64,000 bases of DNA, from the NCBI GenBank assembly GCA_034926865.1, contig JAYFQP010000019.1, forward strand, positions 62,001-126,000, given 5' to 3'. Shown in pieces: positions 1-8,627 of the stretch. The notes beneath the pieces were generated by a model. The model was not told where the DNA came from. It saw nothing but the letters and a program-made list of their open reading frames with translations, and did not search any database. Each line of letters starts with the position of its first letter. Position 1 is the first letter of the stretch. This DNA comes from RGIG1902 sp034926865 (GTDB lineage Bacteria > Bacillota > Clostridia > Oscillospirales > Butyricicoccaceae). The position numbers and the translations under genes were made by a program.

Positions 1-1
1 A

Positions 2-421
2 GAAATAGGCGGCCACGGCGCCTCTTACCGCACATATGTCGAAAAGCCAGACCTTGCAGTAGCCGTTGACGTATGCCATGCGCGCACAGACGATAACGTC
101 CCCACAGACAAAGTTCAAGATCTCGGCGGCGGGCCTGTCATCGCCGTTGGCACCAACAGCCTCCCCCGCTTTGCCAGAAAGCTCATGGAGATAGCAAGAG
201 CAAAGGAAATACCCTTCCAGCTCTCGGCTGCCCCGTCTCACACGGGGACAAACGCCTGGAGTATGCAGATAATCGAAGAGGGCTGCGCCACGCTGGTCGT
301 TTCGCTCCCCTTAAAATACATGCACTCTCCCGTCGAGGTTCTTAAAATGAACGATGTGGAGAACGTAGGCAAGCTCCTATCTGAGCTTGCACTTGACATC
401 GACGGGAGGTGGCAGCTGTGA
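2..421 (+). CDS. M42 family metallo-aminopeptidase, C-terminal part (5' cut by window edge)
   Basis: The open frame runs in from the left edge, so only the last 139 residues are visible. It begins at EIGGHGAS, which matches the region just after the first catalytic glutamate of M42 aminopeptidases. It continues with VAVDVCHARTDD, holding a metal-binding Asp, and ends with YMHSPVEV, holding the last metal-binding His. M42 enzymes are cytosolic two-metal aminopeptidases that form large TET-type shells and trim short peptides. The stop codon overlaps the GTG start of the next M42 gene (GTGA), so the two are probably translationally coupled. Family assignment is firm. The substrate preference is not visible. 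Confidence 0.9.
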   Translation, partial: EIGGHGASYRTYVEKPDLAVAVDVCHARTDDNVPTDKVQDLGGGPVIAVGTNSLPRFARKLMEIARAKEIPFQLSAAPSHTGTNAWSMQIIEEGCATLVVSLPLKYMHSPVEVLKMNDVENVGKLLSELALDIDGRWQL

Positions 422-1464
422 GCGACGTAAACACAGTCACAAAGATACTTGAAAAGCTCTGCTCATGTGACGGCATAGCCGGATACGAGGATGAAGTAAG
501 AGATGCTATAGCTGAAATGGCAAAGCCATATGCCGATGAAATGATAACTGACGCTTTAGGCAATCTGCTCGTATTCAAAAAGGGCAAAGATCGCAGGAGT
601 TCTCCCCTGGCCGTATCGGCTCACATGGATGAGGTAGGTTTTATGGTCCGCGAGATAACGGATAAAGGCATGCTTAAGTTCCTTCCCGTTGGCTCGGTCG
701 ACCCCAGAGTCATGATAGGGCGAAAGCTCAAGGTAGGCCCTCAGAAGCTCCCCGGAGTAATTTCGCTCAAGGCGATACATATGACAACTCCTGAGGAGCG
801 CAAGATAGCCCCTCCGGCTTCTTCACTTTACATCGACATCGGCGCTACCTCCAAAAAGGAAGCCTCCAAATATGTGCAGATCGGCGATCCCTGCTATTTT
901 GACAGCGCCTATGAGGAGTTCGGTGATCAGCGCATTAAATCAAAAGCCATAGATGACCGCATAGGCTGCGCCGTTATGGTGGCTCTTCTTGAGGAAGAGC
1001 TTGCATATGATACCTGGTTCATATTCGCCACCAATGAAGAAATTGGCGGCAACAGGGGTGCATGGGTGGCTTCTACACGAATAGGCGTGAAGCGCTTTTT
1101 GACCATTGAAGGCACCACCGCCTGCGATGTGCCCGAGGTCCCTCTTCACGCACAATCTACAACCCAGGAGCAGGGCTGTGTCATATCCATCCTCGATAAG
1201 GGCTCGGTATATTTTAGAGATCTTATCGACCGCTTTACAAAAAGAGCTGACGAAGAGGACATCAAGTGGCAGTATCGCCGCAGCGCAAACGGCCTGACTG
1301 ACGCCCGCGCCTTTCATATGGCCGCTTCGGGCGCAAGGGGCATAGGCCTGGCTACGCCGACAAGATATATACACTGCGCCTGCAATGTCGCCTATAAGCC
1401 GGATATTGACTGTGTTCTTAGGTTTGCAAGACTCTTTGTAAAGGAGTGCAACGATAATGCTTAA
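418..1464 (+). CDS. M42 family metallo-aminopeptidase
   Basis: A 348-residue M42 peptidase. The motifs in order are SAHMDEVGF (first metal His near residue 69), AIDDRIGC (bridging Asp near 180), ATNEEIGGNRGA (catalytic Glu pair near 207), TIEGTT (metal Glu near 231) and YIHCACN (last His near 320). The first, second and fourth motifs fit the EGTT-type M42 branch and differ from the neighbours, which have VDVC or IDLC at the fourth site. An in-frame GTG at 409 is possible, but the GGGAGG at 403-408 is well spaced only for the GTG at 418, which also overlaps the upstream stop. The gene overlaps the next one by 8 bases. It probably acts in intracellular peptide degradation. Confidence 0.93.
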   Translation: MSDVNTVTKILEKLCSCDGIAGYEDEVRDAIAEMAKPYADEMITDALGNLLVFKKGKDRRSSPLAVSAHMDEVGFMVREITDKGMLKFLPVGSVDPRVMIGRKLKVGPQKLPGVISLKAIHMTTPEERKIAPPASSLYIDIGATSKKEASKYVQIGDPCYFDSAYEEFGDQRIKSKAIDDRIGCAVMVALLEEELAYDTWFIFATNEEIGGNRGAWVASTRIGVKRFLTIEGTTACDVPEVPLHAQSTTQEQGCVISILDKGSVYFRDLIDRFTKRADEEDIKWQYRRSANGLTDARAFHMAASGARGIGLATPTRYIHCACNVAYKPDIDCVLRFARLFVKECNDNA

Positions 1465-2470
1465 CGTTTTTGAACTTCAAACACGCCTCGTCAATGCCGC
1501 AATGCCCTCAGGATATGAGCGCAGATGTGCCGAGCTTCTGGCGGAGCTGGCAAAGCCATATGTGGACGATATATATTTTACCCCCACAGGCAGTGTCGTA
1601 TGCCATAAAAAAGGCAGAGGCAAAAAGCTTATGTTCGCAGCCCATATGGATGTTATCGGCTTTATGGCCACATTCGTAAACGACGGGGGCTTCGTATCCT
1701 TCACCACCATCGGCGGCCATTATCCTGCCTCGCTTATAAATACCACAGTCACCTTTGTCAATGGCACAAAGGGCATAATCAAGCTTCGCAAGCAGGCGGA
1801 TATGATCGATACCCCGGTTTCCTCAATAACTGTTAAAGATCTCTATATTGACATCGGTGCCTGCTCTAAGGAAGAGGCCGAAAAGATGGTCTCGACAGGC
1901 GACCTCGCTATGTTTGACACTGTCCCCGCCATGACGGGAGACAACTGCATGATAACCCCCTACGCCGATGATCTCGCCGCCTGCTGTATGTTGCTAATGG
2001 CTATGGAGCAAGTAGGCAAAAGCAAAAACGACCTCTATTTCGTTTTCACTGTTCAGGAGGAATTGGGGTTAAAAGGCGCGCTGACAGCGGCCTTCGACAT
2101 CGAGCCTTATATGGGCATCGCCATCGACCTCTGCTATAGCGGAGATGATATCTGCTCGGATATGGAAATGCCTGTTCGCCTTGGAGCCGGGCCTACTATA
2201 AAGATCAAGGACCAGAGCGTTATCTGCAGCCCCGATGCCGTTATGCACCTTCGGGAAGCCGCCAGGCTTGCCGAAGTAGCCTATCAGGACGAGATAATCA
2301 CCGCAGGCGGAACCGATACTGCCTCCATCATGCATTCAGGCAAAGGCGCGTTAGCCGGCTGTGTCTCGATACCGGGGCGCAATATCCATTCTCCGTGTGA
2401 GATCGTAAGTATAAGCGACATCGAGCAGGGGGCAAAGCTTATCGCCGCCTGCGCCGAAATAACACTATAA
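1457..2470 (+). CDS. M42 family metallo-aminopeptidase
   Basis: A 337-residue M42 peptidase with a complete set of metal and catalytic motifs: AAHMDVIGFM (His near 63), TPYADDLAAC (bridging Asp), TVQEELGLKGA (Glu pair), IAIDLCYSGDD (Asp) and NIHSPCEIV (His). It is closely similar along its whole length to the following gene, so the two look like tandem paralogues, while the preceding gene is more distant. Its ATG lies inside the end of the upstream gene (8-base overlap). The product is expected to be cytosolic and to remove N-terminal residues from peptides. The exact specificity cannot be read from the sequence. Confidence 0.93.
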   Translation: MLNVFELQTRLVNAAMPSGYERRCAELLAELAKPYVDDIYFTPTGSVVCHKKGRGKKLMFAAHMDVIGFMATFVNDGGFVSFTTIGGHYPASLINTTVTFVNGTKGIIKLRKQADMIDTPVSSITVKDLYIDIGACSKEEAEKMVSTGDLAMFDTVPAMTGDNCMITPYADDLAACCMLLMAMEQVGKSKNDLYFVFTVQEELGLKGALTAAFDIEPYMGIAIDLCYSGDDICSDMEMPVRLGAGPTIKIKDQSVICSPDAVMHLREAARLAEVAYQDEIITAGGTDTASIMHSGKGALAGCVSIPGRNIHSPCEIVSISDIEQGAKLIAACAEITL

Positions 2471-2486
2471 AGGAGGGAAACGCATT

Positions 2487-3491
2487 ATGTCTGATATTTT
2501 AACGCTGCAAAAGCAGCTTGTAGAGCGGGCCCTTCCCTCGGGCTTCGAGCATTCTGTAGGAGAGCTTCTGTCAAGCCTTGCCGCGCCCTTCACAGATGAG
2601 GTTTATACCGATACCCTTGGAAATGTAATATGCCATAAAAAAGGCACGGGCAAAAAAATCATGCTTTCGGCTCATATGGATACAATAGGCTTTATGATAT
2701 CATATATCGATGAAAAGGGTTATCTGCGTTTAGAGACCATCGGCGGCCATGTGCCCGCTTTCCTTCTTCGAACCCCAGTAAGGTTCCCGAACGGAACAAA
2801 AGGCGTTATTATGTGCGAAAAATGGGGCGAGGAAGCCAAAAAGAAGCTTGCTGACGTGAGGCTGACCTCATTTTATATCGATATCGGCGCCGGAAGCCGT
2901 GAAAAGGCCGAGGAGCTTGTATCGATTGGAGATGTGGCTGTTTTCGACAGCGACACCACACAGCAGGGCGACAAGATCCTCACCCCCTATGCGGACGATC
3001 TCGTGGCCTGCATAGTCCTTTTAAAGACTATGGAATCGCTCCCGGAAAGCCCATATGACCTTTACTTTGTCTTCTCCGTTCAGGAAGAAGTGGGGCTGAG
3101 GGGCGCAGGCACATCCGCATATGGTATCCATCCGGATATGGGAATAGCCTTAGATGTTTGCGGCACAGGCGATACCCCTTCGTCCACCGCCTACTGCGAC
3201 GTAAAGCTGGGGAAAGGGCCTACCGTCAAGATCCGCGACGCTTCCCTGCTCTGCAATCCTCAGGTAATCTCTTTCCTGCGCGACGCGGCCGAAAGAGCTG
3301 GAGTTGTCTATCAGGATGAAATACTGCTTTCAGGCGGTACAGATGCAGGAGCCATGCAGCGCACTAAAGGCGGCATAATGGCAGGTGCCGTATCTATCCC
3401 CACAAGAAACGTGCATTCTCCCAGAGAAATTTACAGCATAAGCGACGTTGAGGGGGCTGTTAAGCTTCTTGTCTCAGCCCTCGGGCAATAA
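2487..3491 (+). CDS. M42 family metallo-aminopeptidase
   Basis: A 334-residue M42 peptidase, fourth in the array. The motifs are SAHMDTIGFM, TPYADDLVAC, SVQEEVGLRGAG, IALDVCGTGD and NVHSPREI, so all expected metal ligands and the Glu pair are present. It has AGGAGGG 16 bases before the ATG, with a second purine stretch nearer the start. It shares a block layout with the upstream gene (PSGF/PSGY near residue 17, KKGTGKK/KKGRGKK near 53), which supports tandem duplication. The following PLP-lyase gene starts 24 bases downstream, so the array and the amino-acid-degrading genes are probably co-transcribed. Confidence 0.93.
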   Translation: MSDILTLQKQLVERALPSGFEHSVGELLSSLAAPFTDEVYTDTLGNVICHKKGTGKKIMLSAHMDTIGFMISYIDEKGYLRLETIGGHVPAFLLRTPVRFPNGTKGVIMCEKWGEEAKKKLADVRLTSFYIDIGAGSREKAEELVSIGDVAVFDSDTTQQGDKILTPYADDLVACIVLLKTMESLPESPYDLYFVFSVQEEVGLRGAGTSAYGIHPDMGIALDVCGTGDTPSSTAYCDVKLGKGPTVKIRDASLLCNPQVISFLRDAAERAGVVYQDEILLSGGTDAGAMQRTKGGIMAGAVSIPTRNVHSPREIYSISDVEGAVKLLVSALGQ

Positions 3492-3515
3492 ATAAACCAC
3501 ACAGGAGTAATACCC

Positions 3516-4766
3516 ATGAGCTTTGATTTTTCACCGCAGCTCGTGGAACTTGCCGGGAAAGCGGAGGAGCTTGCAGCCCTCCGCTTTCAAGCGATAGAGC
3601 AGGTTTCCACAGAGTGTACAAAAAAAATAATGACAGCCTTTGCCCATCACCGCGTTTCCGACACATACTTTCGCGGCACAACAGGCTATGGCTACGACGA
3701 CCAGGGCCGCGACAAGCTCGAAGAGATTTACGCCGAGGTTTTCGGCTGTGAATCCGCCCTTGTCCGTTCGGGTTTCGTCAACGGCTCCCATGCCATCGCC
3801 TGCGGAATGTTCGCATGCGTTCAGTCAGGCGGCGTTATGCTCTCGGCCACAGGCAACGTATATGACACACTCCAAACAGTAACCGGCCAAAAGGGTAAGG
3901 TGGGCGGCTCATTTGCGGATTACGGTATTGGCTTTGAAAAAATAGATATGGAAAACGGGCTTCCTGATTATAAGGCGATAGAGCAAAGAGCCGCAGACAG
4001 CCGCATACAAGCCGTATTTATTCAGCGCTCAAGGGGCTACAATCAGCGCCATACGCTTTCCATAGGCGAGATAGGGCGCATATGCGATATCGTCCACAAG
4101 GTCAACCCCCGAGCTAATGTCATAGTAGACAACTGCTACGGCGAGTTTTGCGATACCCTTGAGCCGACAAATGTGGGGGCAGACCTTATCTGCGGCTCAC
4201 TCATAAAAAATCCTGGGGGCGGGCTGGCCCCCGCCGGCGGATATGTAGCAGGAAAGCGTGAGCTTGTTGAAAAAGCGGCCAACCGGCTAACTCTCCCGGG
4301 AATCGGCGGTGAATGCGGCGCAAGCCTTGGCGTCAACCGCGCTTTTTATCAGGGCTTCTTCATGGCTCCCCATACGGTAGCCCAGGCCCTTAAGACAGCG
4401 GCTTTCTGCTCAAACCTCATGGGTCTTTTAGGTTATGATGTCACACCCTCCCCAGACAGGGCAGGGCTAGACATAATACACACCGTCAACTTCGGCGAGG
4501 AACAAAAATTGCTTGCCTTCTGCCGCGGCATACAGGAGGGCTCCCCTGTTGATGCATTCGTTACCCCTGATCCATGGGACATGCCCGGATATGACGATCA
4601 GGTCGTTATGGCGGCGGGGACATTTGTGCAGGGAGCTTCGATAGAGCTTTCATGCGATGGTCCAATAAGGCCTCCATTTACCGCCTTCATTCAGGGCGGG
4701 CTGACTTATGAAAGCGGCAAGCTCGGCATAATGACGGCTGTTCAGTCGCTTCTTGACGAACAATAA
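3516..4766 (+). CDS. Methionine gamma-lyase-like PLP enzyme (aluminium resistance protein family)
   Basis: A 416-residue fold-type I PLP enzyme of the family often labelled aluminium resistance protein or methionine gamma-lyase family (COG4100). The pyruvoyl-free PLP site is visible: SGFVNGSHA near residue 85-93 binds the cofactor phosphate, VDNCYGE near 204-210 carries the ring-binding Asp, and SLIKNPGGGLAP near 228-239 holds the Schiff-base Lys (about 231). The length is typical. AGGAG precedes the ATG. It sits between the peptidase array and glutaminase, which fits breakdown of a sulfur or related amino acid released from peptides. The true substrate is unproven for most members of the family. 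Confidence 0.85.
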   Translation: MSFDFSPQLVELAGKAEELAALRFQAIEQVSTECTKKIMTAFAHHRVSDTYFRGTTGYGYDDQGRDKLEEIYAEVFGCESALVRSGFVNGSHAIACGMFACVQSGGVMLSATGNVYDTLQTVTGQKGKVGGSFADYGIGFEKIDMENGLPDYKAIEQRAADSRIQAVFIQRSRGYNQRHTLSIGEIGRICDIVHKVNPRANVIVDNCYGEFCDTLEPTNVGADLICGSLIKNPGGGLAPAGGYVAGKRELVEKAANRLTLPGIGGECGASLGVNRAFYQGFFMAPHTVAQALKTAAFCSNLMGLLGYDVTPSPDRAGLDIIHTVNFGEEQKLLAFCRGIQEGSPVDAFVTPDPWDMPGYDDQVVMAAGTFVQGASIELSCDGPIRPPFTAFIQGGLTYESGKLGIMTAVQSLLDEQ

Positions 4767-4788
4767 ATAACGAAGAGGTTTTAAAGAT

Positions 4789-5706
4789 ATGGAAGCACTT
4801 CTGGAAGAAATCCTGGCAAACTGCGCGCCCTACAAAACCATCGGCAAGCCGGCAGACTATATCCCCGAGCTTGCCAAGAGCGATATAAACGACCTTGGAA
4901 TCTATATAGTTTCAAGCGACGGCCAAAGCTATAAAGCCGGTGACTACCGCAAGTCTTTTACTGTCCAAAGCGTCATAAAGCCGGTACTCCTTCTTCTGTG
5001 TCTTATGGACAACGGAATAGATGTGATCCGGGAAAAAATCGGAGTTGAAGCAACCGGCAAACCCTTTGATGCCATAAACGTCTCGGATCAGCCCCTCCTG
5101 AGCCAGCACCTTAACCCAATGGTCAATATGGGTGCCATATTCATGTGTACTCTCATAAAGGGCAACGACTATACCGAGCGTTTTTCAAGGCTCCTTGAGC
5201 TTACAAGAAAGCTTGCTAACAACCCGGATATCGTAATCGATGAGGAAGTCTATCTTTCGGAAAAAAGCACAGGAAATAAAAACAGAGCACTTGCATTTCT
5301 TCTTAAAAGCTACGGCATGCTGGAAGACGATGTGGAAGAAGTGCTTGACTGCTATTTCAAGGCATGTTCGATAAAGGTCAACTGCAGGGATCTTGCCAAC
5401 ATTGCCTTTTTATTCGCCAACAGAGGACGCCATCCAATTCTGGATGACCACCTGTTTCCCGCTGAATACGCCCACTATGTCAACGCCGTGCTGGTAACCT
5501 GCGGAATGTACGACGGTTCAGGCGATTTTGCCGTAAGAGTCGGCATGCCTGCAAAAAGCGGCGTGGGCGGCGGCATAATGGCTGTCGCACCCACAAGGAT
5601 GGGCATAGGTATCTTTTCCCCCGGGCTAGACGAAAAGGGCAACAGTCTGGCGGGCATAAAGGTTCTTGAAGAGCTTAGCCAACGTATGTATCTTAGCATT
5701 TTTTAG
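4789..5706 (+). CDS. glsA: Glutaminase A
   Basis: A 305-residue glutaminase of the serine-dependent, beta-lactamase-like fold that converts glutamine to glutamate and ammonia. The catalytic SxxK motif is visible as QSVIK (Ser about 61, Lys about 64). Other family blocks are HLNPMVNMGAI near 105-115, STGNKNRALAF near 160, and SGVGGGIMAVAP near 255. The length matches the family. It lies 22 bases behind the PLP-lyase gene with an AGAGG-type ribosome site, so it is probably in the same transcript. Together with the peptidases it would feed amino-acid fermentation or nitrogen supply. Confidence 0.93.
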   Translation: MEALLEEILANCAPYKTIGKPADYIPELAKSDINDLGIYIVSSDGQSYKAGDYRKSFTVQSVIKPVLLLLCLMDNGIDVIREKIGVEATGKPFDAINVSDQPLLSQHLNPMVNMGAIFMCTLIKGNDYTERFSRLLELTRKLANNPDIVIDEEVYLSEKSTGNKNRALAFLLKSYGMLEDDVEEVLDCYFKACSIKVNCRDLANIAFLFANRGRHPILDDHLFPAEYAHYVNAVLVTCGMYDGSGDFAVRVGMPAKSGVGGGIMAVAPTRMGIGIFSPGLDEKGNSLAGIKVLEELSQRMYLSIF

Positions 5707-5790
5707 AACTGCATCCCATTCAAGGCCAATATTGAGCTGAATGTATTTTTAAGCAAAATAAACTATTAAGCCAAAGTGAGGGAAAACATG

Positions 5791-6594
5791 ATGAAAGTAT
5801 TTATTAGCGCTGACATCGAGGGCATAACCACAACTACCGTCTGGGATGAATGCCACAACAGTCATCCATCTTATCCCCTCCATGCCGAGCAGATGACAAA
5901 AGAAGTCCTTGCCGCATGTGAGGGGGCTTTTTCGGGCGGCGCCACCGAGATCGTTATAAAAGATGCTCATGGCCCCGCTATTAATATCGACCCTACTCAG
6001 ATTCCAGAGCACGTAAGCCTCCTGCGCAACTGGAGCGGGCACCCCTACGCCATGGTAGAAGGCATAGACAGCAGCTTTGACTGCGCGATGTTTATAGGTT
6101 ACCATTCGGCCGCCGGAAGGCCTGGGAACCCCCTTTCTCATACATACTCAGGCCGCAACACCATGGTCCGAATAAATGGCCGGCAGACCTCGGAGTTCAT
6201 GCTCTACAGCTGGGCCTGCGCTCTCGAAGGAGTTCCGACAGTCATGCTTTCGGGAGACAAGATGCTTTGCGAGGACTATGCTGATTTGCATCCCGCACTG
6301 ATCTCTGTCCCCGTTAAAGAAGGCATAGGCGCTTTGAGCTGCAATTATTCCCCTGTGACAACACTTAAGGAAATCAAAGATGCCGCTCGGAGGGCCGTGG
6401 GGCAGGATCTAATGGATGCGGCTGCCAAAACAACCCTTCCGGAGTTCTTCTCTGTTGAGGTCGACTATAAAATACATGCCGATGCCGAGAAGATGAGCTA
6501 TTTCCCCGGCTGCCGCAAGACCAGCCCGTATACCGTGGCCTTTGAAACCGGCAGTTACTTCGAGGTTCTCCGCACGCTCAAGTGGATTTTCTAA
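5791..6594 (+). CDS. M55 family D-aminopeptidase (DppA-like)
   Basis: A 267-residue member of peptidase family M55, whose known member DppA of Bacillus is a zinc D-aminopeptidase acting on D-Ala-containing peptides. SADIEG at residues 6-11 supplies the first zinc ligands (Asp and Glu), followed by IKDAHGPA near 54-61 and a YHSAAGRPGNPLSHTYSG block with two more His. GTG 5776 and ATG 5788 are also in frame, but GAGGG at 5778-5782 is best spaced for the ATG at 5791, and family members usually begin MKVFIS. The place next to M42 peptidases suggests use of D-residue peptides, for example from cell walls. Confidence 0.9.
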   Translation: MKVFISADIEGITTTTVWDECHNSHPSYPLHAEQMTKEVLAACEGAFSGGATEIVIKDAHGPAINIDPTQIPEHVSLLRNWSGHPYAMVEGIDSSFDCAMFIGYHSAAGRPGNPLSHTYSGRNTMVRINGRQTSEFMLYSWACALEGVPTVMLSGDKMLCEDYADLHPALISVPVKEGIGALSCNYSPVTTLKEIKDAARRAVGQDLMDAAAKTTLPEFFSVEVDYKIHADAEKMSYFPGCRKTSPYTVAFETGSYFEVLRTLKWIF

Positions 6595-6693
6595 AGCTTT
6601 GGAGCCATGAGCGGTAAACACTCATATTGCAGTTGTATTTTTTACGGCGCTATCAAAAAAACACTTCTTTATTGCATAACTGGAGGCAGCAGA

Positions 6694-7113
6694 ATGTTAA
6701 GGGATGTTGAGAAAACTATAGGAAATCTGATCGACAAGCAGAGTACTTCTTTTATAAGCTCGGTAGACGAAAATGGATTCCCAAATACAAAGGCAATGCT
6801 GCCTCCAAGAAAAAGAGACGGGATACAAGTTTTCTATTTTACCACAAACACTTCTTCCATGAGGGTATCACAATACCGCAGCAACCCAAAGGCATGTATA
6901 TATTTCTGCGATAAAAGATTTTTCCGCGGGGTGATGCTGATAGGTACAGTTGAAGTATTGGAAGATGTCGAAAGCAAAGAAATGATCTGGCAGGAAGGCG
7001 ATACCAAATATTACCCCGAGGGTGTTACCGACCCAGATTATTGTGTCCTGAAATTTACCGTTACTTCGGGGCGGTATTACGCAAGTTTTAAATCCGAAAG
7101 TTTTTTAATCTAA
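6694..7113 (+). CDS. Pyridoxamine 5'-phosphate oxidase family protein (general stress protein 26-like)
   Basis: A 139-residue single-domain flavin-binding split-barrel protein. The fold is suggested by the opening helix (MLRDVEKTIGNLIDKQ), the strand pair SFISSVDENGFPNTKAML, the segment VFYFTTNTSSMRVSQYRSNP and the later strand GVMLIGTVEVL. This arrangement is typical of the PNPOx-like general stress proteins, which bind FMN or F420; the true substrate is usually unknown. An upstream in-frame start at 6607 exists, but GGAGG at 6682-6686 lies 7 bases before the ATG at 6694, so the shorter form is preferred. It follows the M55 gene by 99 bases and may be separately expressed. Confidence 0.82.
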   Translation: MLRDVEKTIGNLIDKQSTSFISSVDENGFPNTKAMLPPRKRDGIQVFYFTTNTSSMRVSQYRSNPKACIYFCDKRFFRGVMLIGTVEVLEDVESKEMIWQEGDTKYYPEGVTDPDYCVLKFTVTSGRYYASFKSESFLI

Positions 7114-7320
7114 TCCTAATTCGAGATTGCGGATTTTCTGATTTATATCATCCTATAAGAGGCGAAGCCTAAGCAAAGCCGCCGCTTTTTATATTAAATG
7201 GCTTGCTAAAACGCTTTTTTAGAGCATGCGATGCCGCCAGGCTTTCATGAATCTTTTTGCCCAAGCAGCAAATGGCGCATACTCATTTGCATTTTTAAAA
7301 AGAACTGAACAAATATACAT

Positions 7321-7354
7321 AAAAAGCGCCGCCTGTCTCCAGGCGGCGCTTTTT
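7321..7354. terminator. Bidirectional rho-independent terminator
   Basis: A perfect hairpin with 15-base arms (AAAAAGCGCCGCCTG at 7321-7335 and its complement at 7340-7354) and a TCTC loop. The A run on one side and T run on the other let it serve both the convergent genes: the PNPOx-like gene (+) and the DUF1015 gene (-), which ends 11 bases away. The rest of the 250-base gap holds no recognisable gene. Confidence 0.92.
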
Positions 7355-7364
7355 ATGTATGAAC

Positions 7365-8606
7365 TTATCTTAGCTCGTGGACGAATATACCCGAAAGAAG
7401 CTTTGGCTCAAACCATGTGCTCTTTGGAGGCATGATCTTGCCCTCGTTCGCGATATTCATAAGATCCTTGATGCTTGTGGGATACATTGCAAAGGCTACA
7501 GTCATGCCATCCTTCACACGTTTTTCCAGCTCGCCAAGACCGCGGATACCACCGACAAAGTCTATTCTCTTGTCGGTTCTGGGGTCTCCGATGCCGAGGA
7601 TGGGATGAAGAAGGTTATCCTGAAGTATAGAAACATCAAGCTGTGCAACAACATCATCCTTATCAAATGAGCCTTTCTTGGCCACAAGCTTATACCATTT
7701 GCCATCAAGATACATGCCAAATGTATGCTTTTCTTCAGGATGATACTCGCCCTGCCCCTTTTCCGTAACGGTAAACTTCTCGCCTACTTTGGCAAGGAAT
7801 CCATCCTTATCAAGGCCGTTAAGGTCTGCTACAACACGGTTATAATCCATAATTTCAAGCTGCTCGTCAGGGAAAAGTACGCAAAGGAAATAGTTGAATT
7901 CCTCAGTTCCGTCATAATTCGGGAACTGGCAGCGGCGCTTTCTGGCAACTCTTACGGCGCTGGCGCAGCGGTGATGTCCGTCAGCAATATAGAGGTATTT
8001 TGTGTCGGCGAAAGCCTTCTCGATAACCTCTTTGCAGTGGGGGCAGCTGATGATCCAGACCGTCTGCTGCACATTGTCGCCCACGAAATCGTAGACGGGA
8101 GAATCCTTCCCCATTGTATCGCTTACGACCTTGTTGATAGCGTCATTAGCCTTGTATGTAAGGAAGATAGGCCCGGTGTTGGCGTTGCAGATGTCAACAT
8201 GGTTGCATCTGTCGTCTTCCTTCTTTGCAAGTGTCAGTTCGTGCTTCTTAACGATATCATTCATATAATCGTCCACGCTTGCGCATCCGACGATGCCGAT
8301 CTGAGCTCTGCCGTTCATGACCTGCTTGTAGATATAATAGCAGGGCTTCTCGTCCTGCACGTATACTCCGTCAACCTTCATTTGATGAAGATCCTGTGAG
8401 GCCTTTTCATAAACGGCCTGCGCATAAGGGTCAGCGCCCTTGGGGAAGGACATTTCAGCCCTGTCTATACGCATGAAAGAATAAGGGTTGCCCTCAACAT
8501 ACTCGATGGCCTCCTCAGTATTCATAACGTCGTACGGCAAAGCCGCCACCTTTGAGACAAGCTCAGGTGTGGGGCGTACAGCCCTGAAAGGTTTTACTAC
8601 TGCCAT
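7365..8606 (-). CDS. DUF1015 family protein
   Basis: A 413-residue protein of the DUF1015 family (COG4198), recognised by the N-terminal VKPFRAVRPTPELVSKVAALPYDV-type opening (quoted in part: FRAVRPTPELVSKVAALPYD) and the internal IADGHHRCASA block near residue 215. No biochemical role is established. It is the third gene of serC-serA-DUF1015, only 21 bases behind serA and with AAAGGAG before its ATG. The same arrangement is known from other Clostridia, so a link to serine metabolism is a fair inference but not shown by sequence. No signal peptide or membrane segment is visible. Confidence 0.88.
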   Translation of the reverse strand: MAVVKPFRAVRPTPELVSKVAALPYDVMNTEEAIEYVEGNPYSFMRIDRAEMSFPKGADPYAQAVYEKASQDLHQMKVDGVYVQDEKPCYYIYKQVMNGRAQIGIVGCASVDDYMNDIVKKHELTLAKKEDDRCNHVDICNANTGPIFLTYKANDAINKVVSDTMGKDSPVYDFVGDNVQQTVWIISCPHCKEVIEKAFADTKYLYIADGHHRCASAVRVARKRRCQFPNYDGTEEFNYFLCVLFPDEQLEIMDYNRVVADLNGLDKDGFLAKVGEKFTVTEKGQGEYHPEEKHTFGMYLDGKWYKLVAKKGSFDKDDVVAQLDVSILQDNLLHPILGIGDPRTDKRIDFVGGIRGLGELEKRVKDGMTVAFAMYPTSIKDLMNIANEGKIMPPKSTWFEPKLLSGIFVHELR

Positions 8607-8627
8607 TGGCTGTTACTCCTTTATTTT

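Noticed and set aside
7725..8399. A 224-codon plus-strand frame opposite the DUF1015 gene
   Set aside because: It lies fully antisense to a conserved gene, has no ribosome site and arises from codon bias of the real gene.
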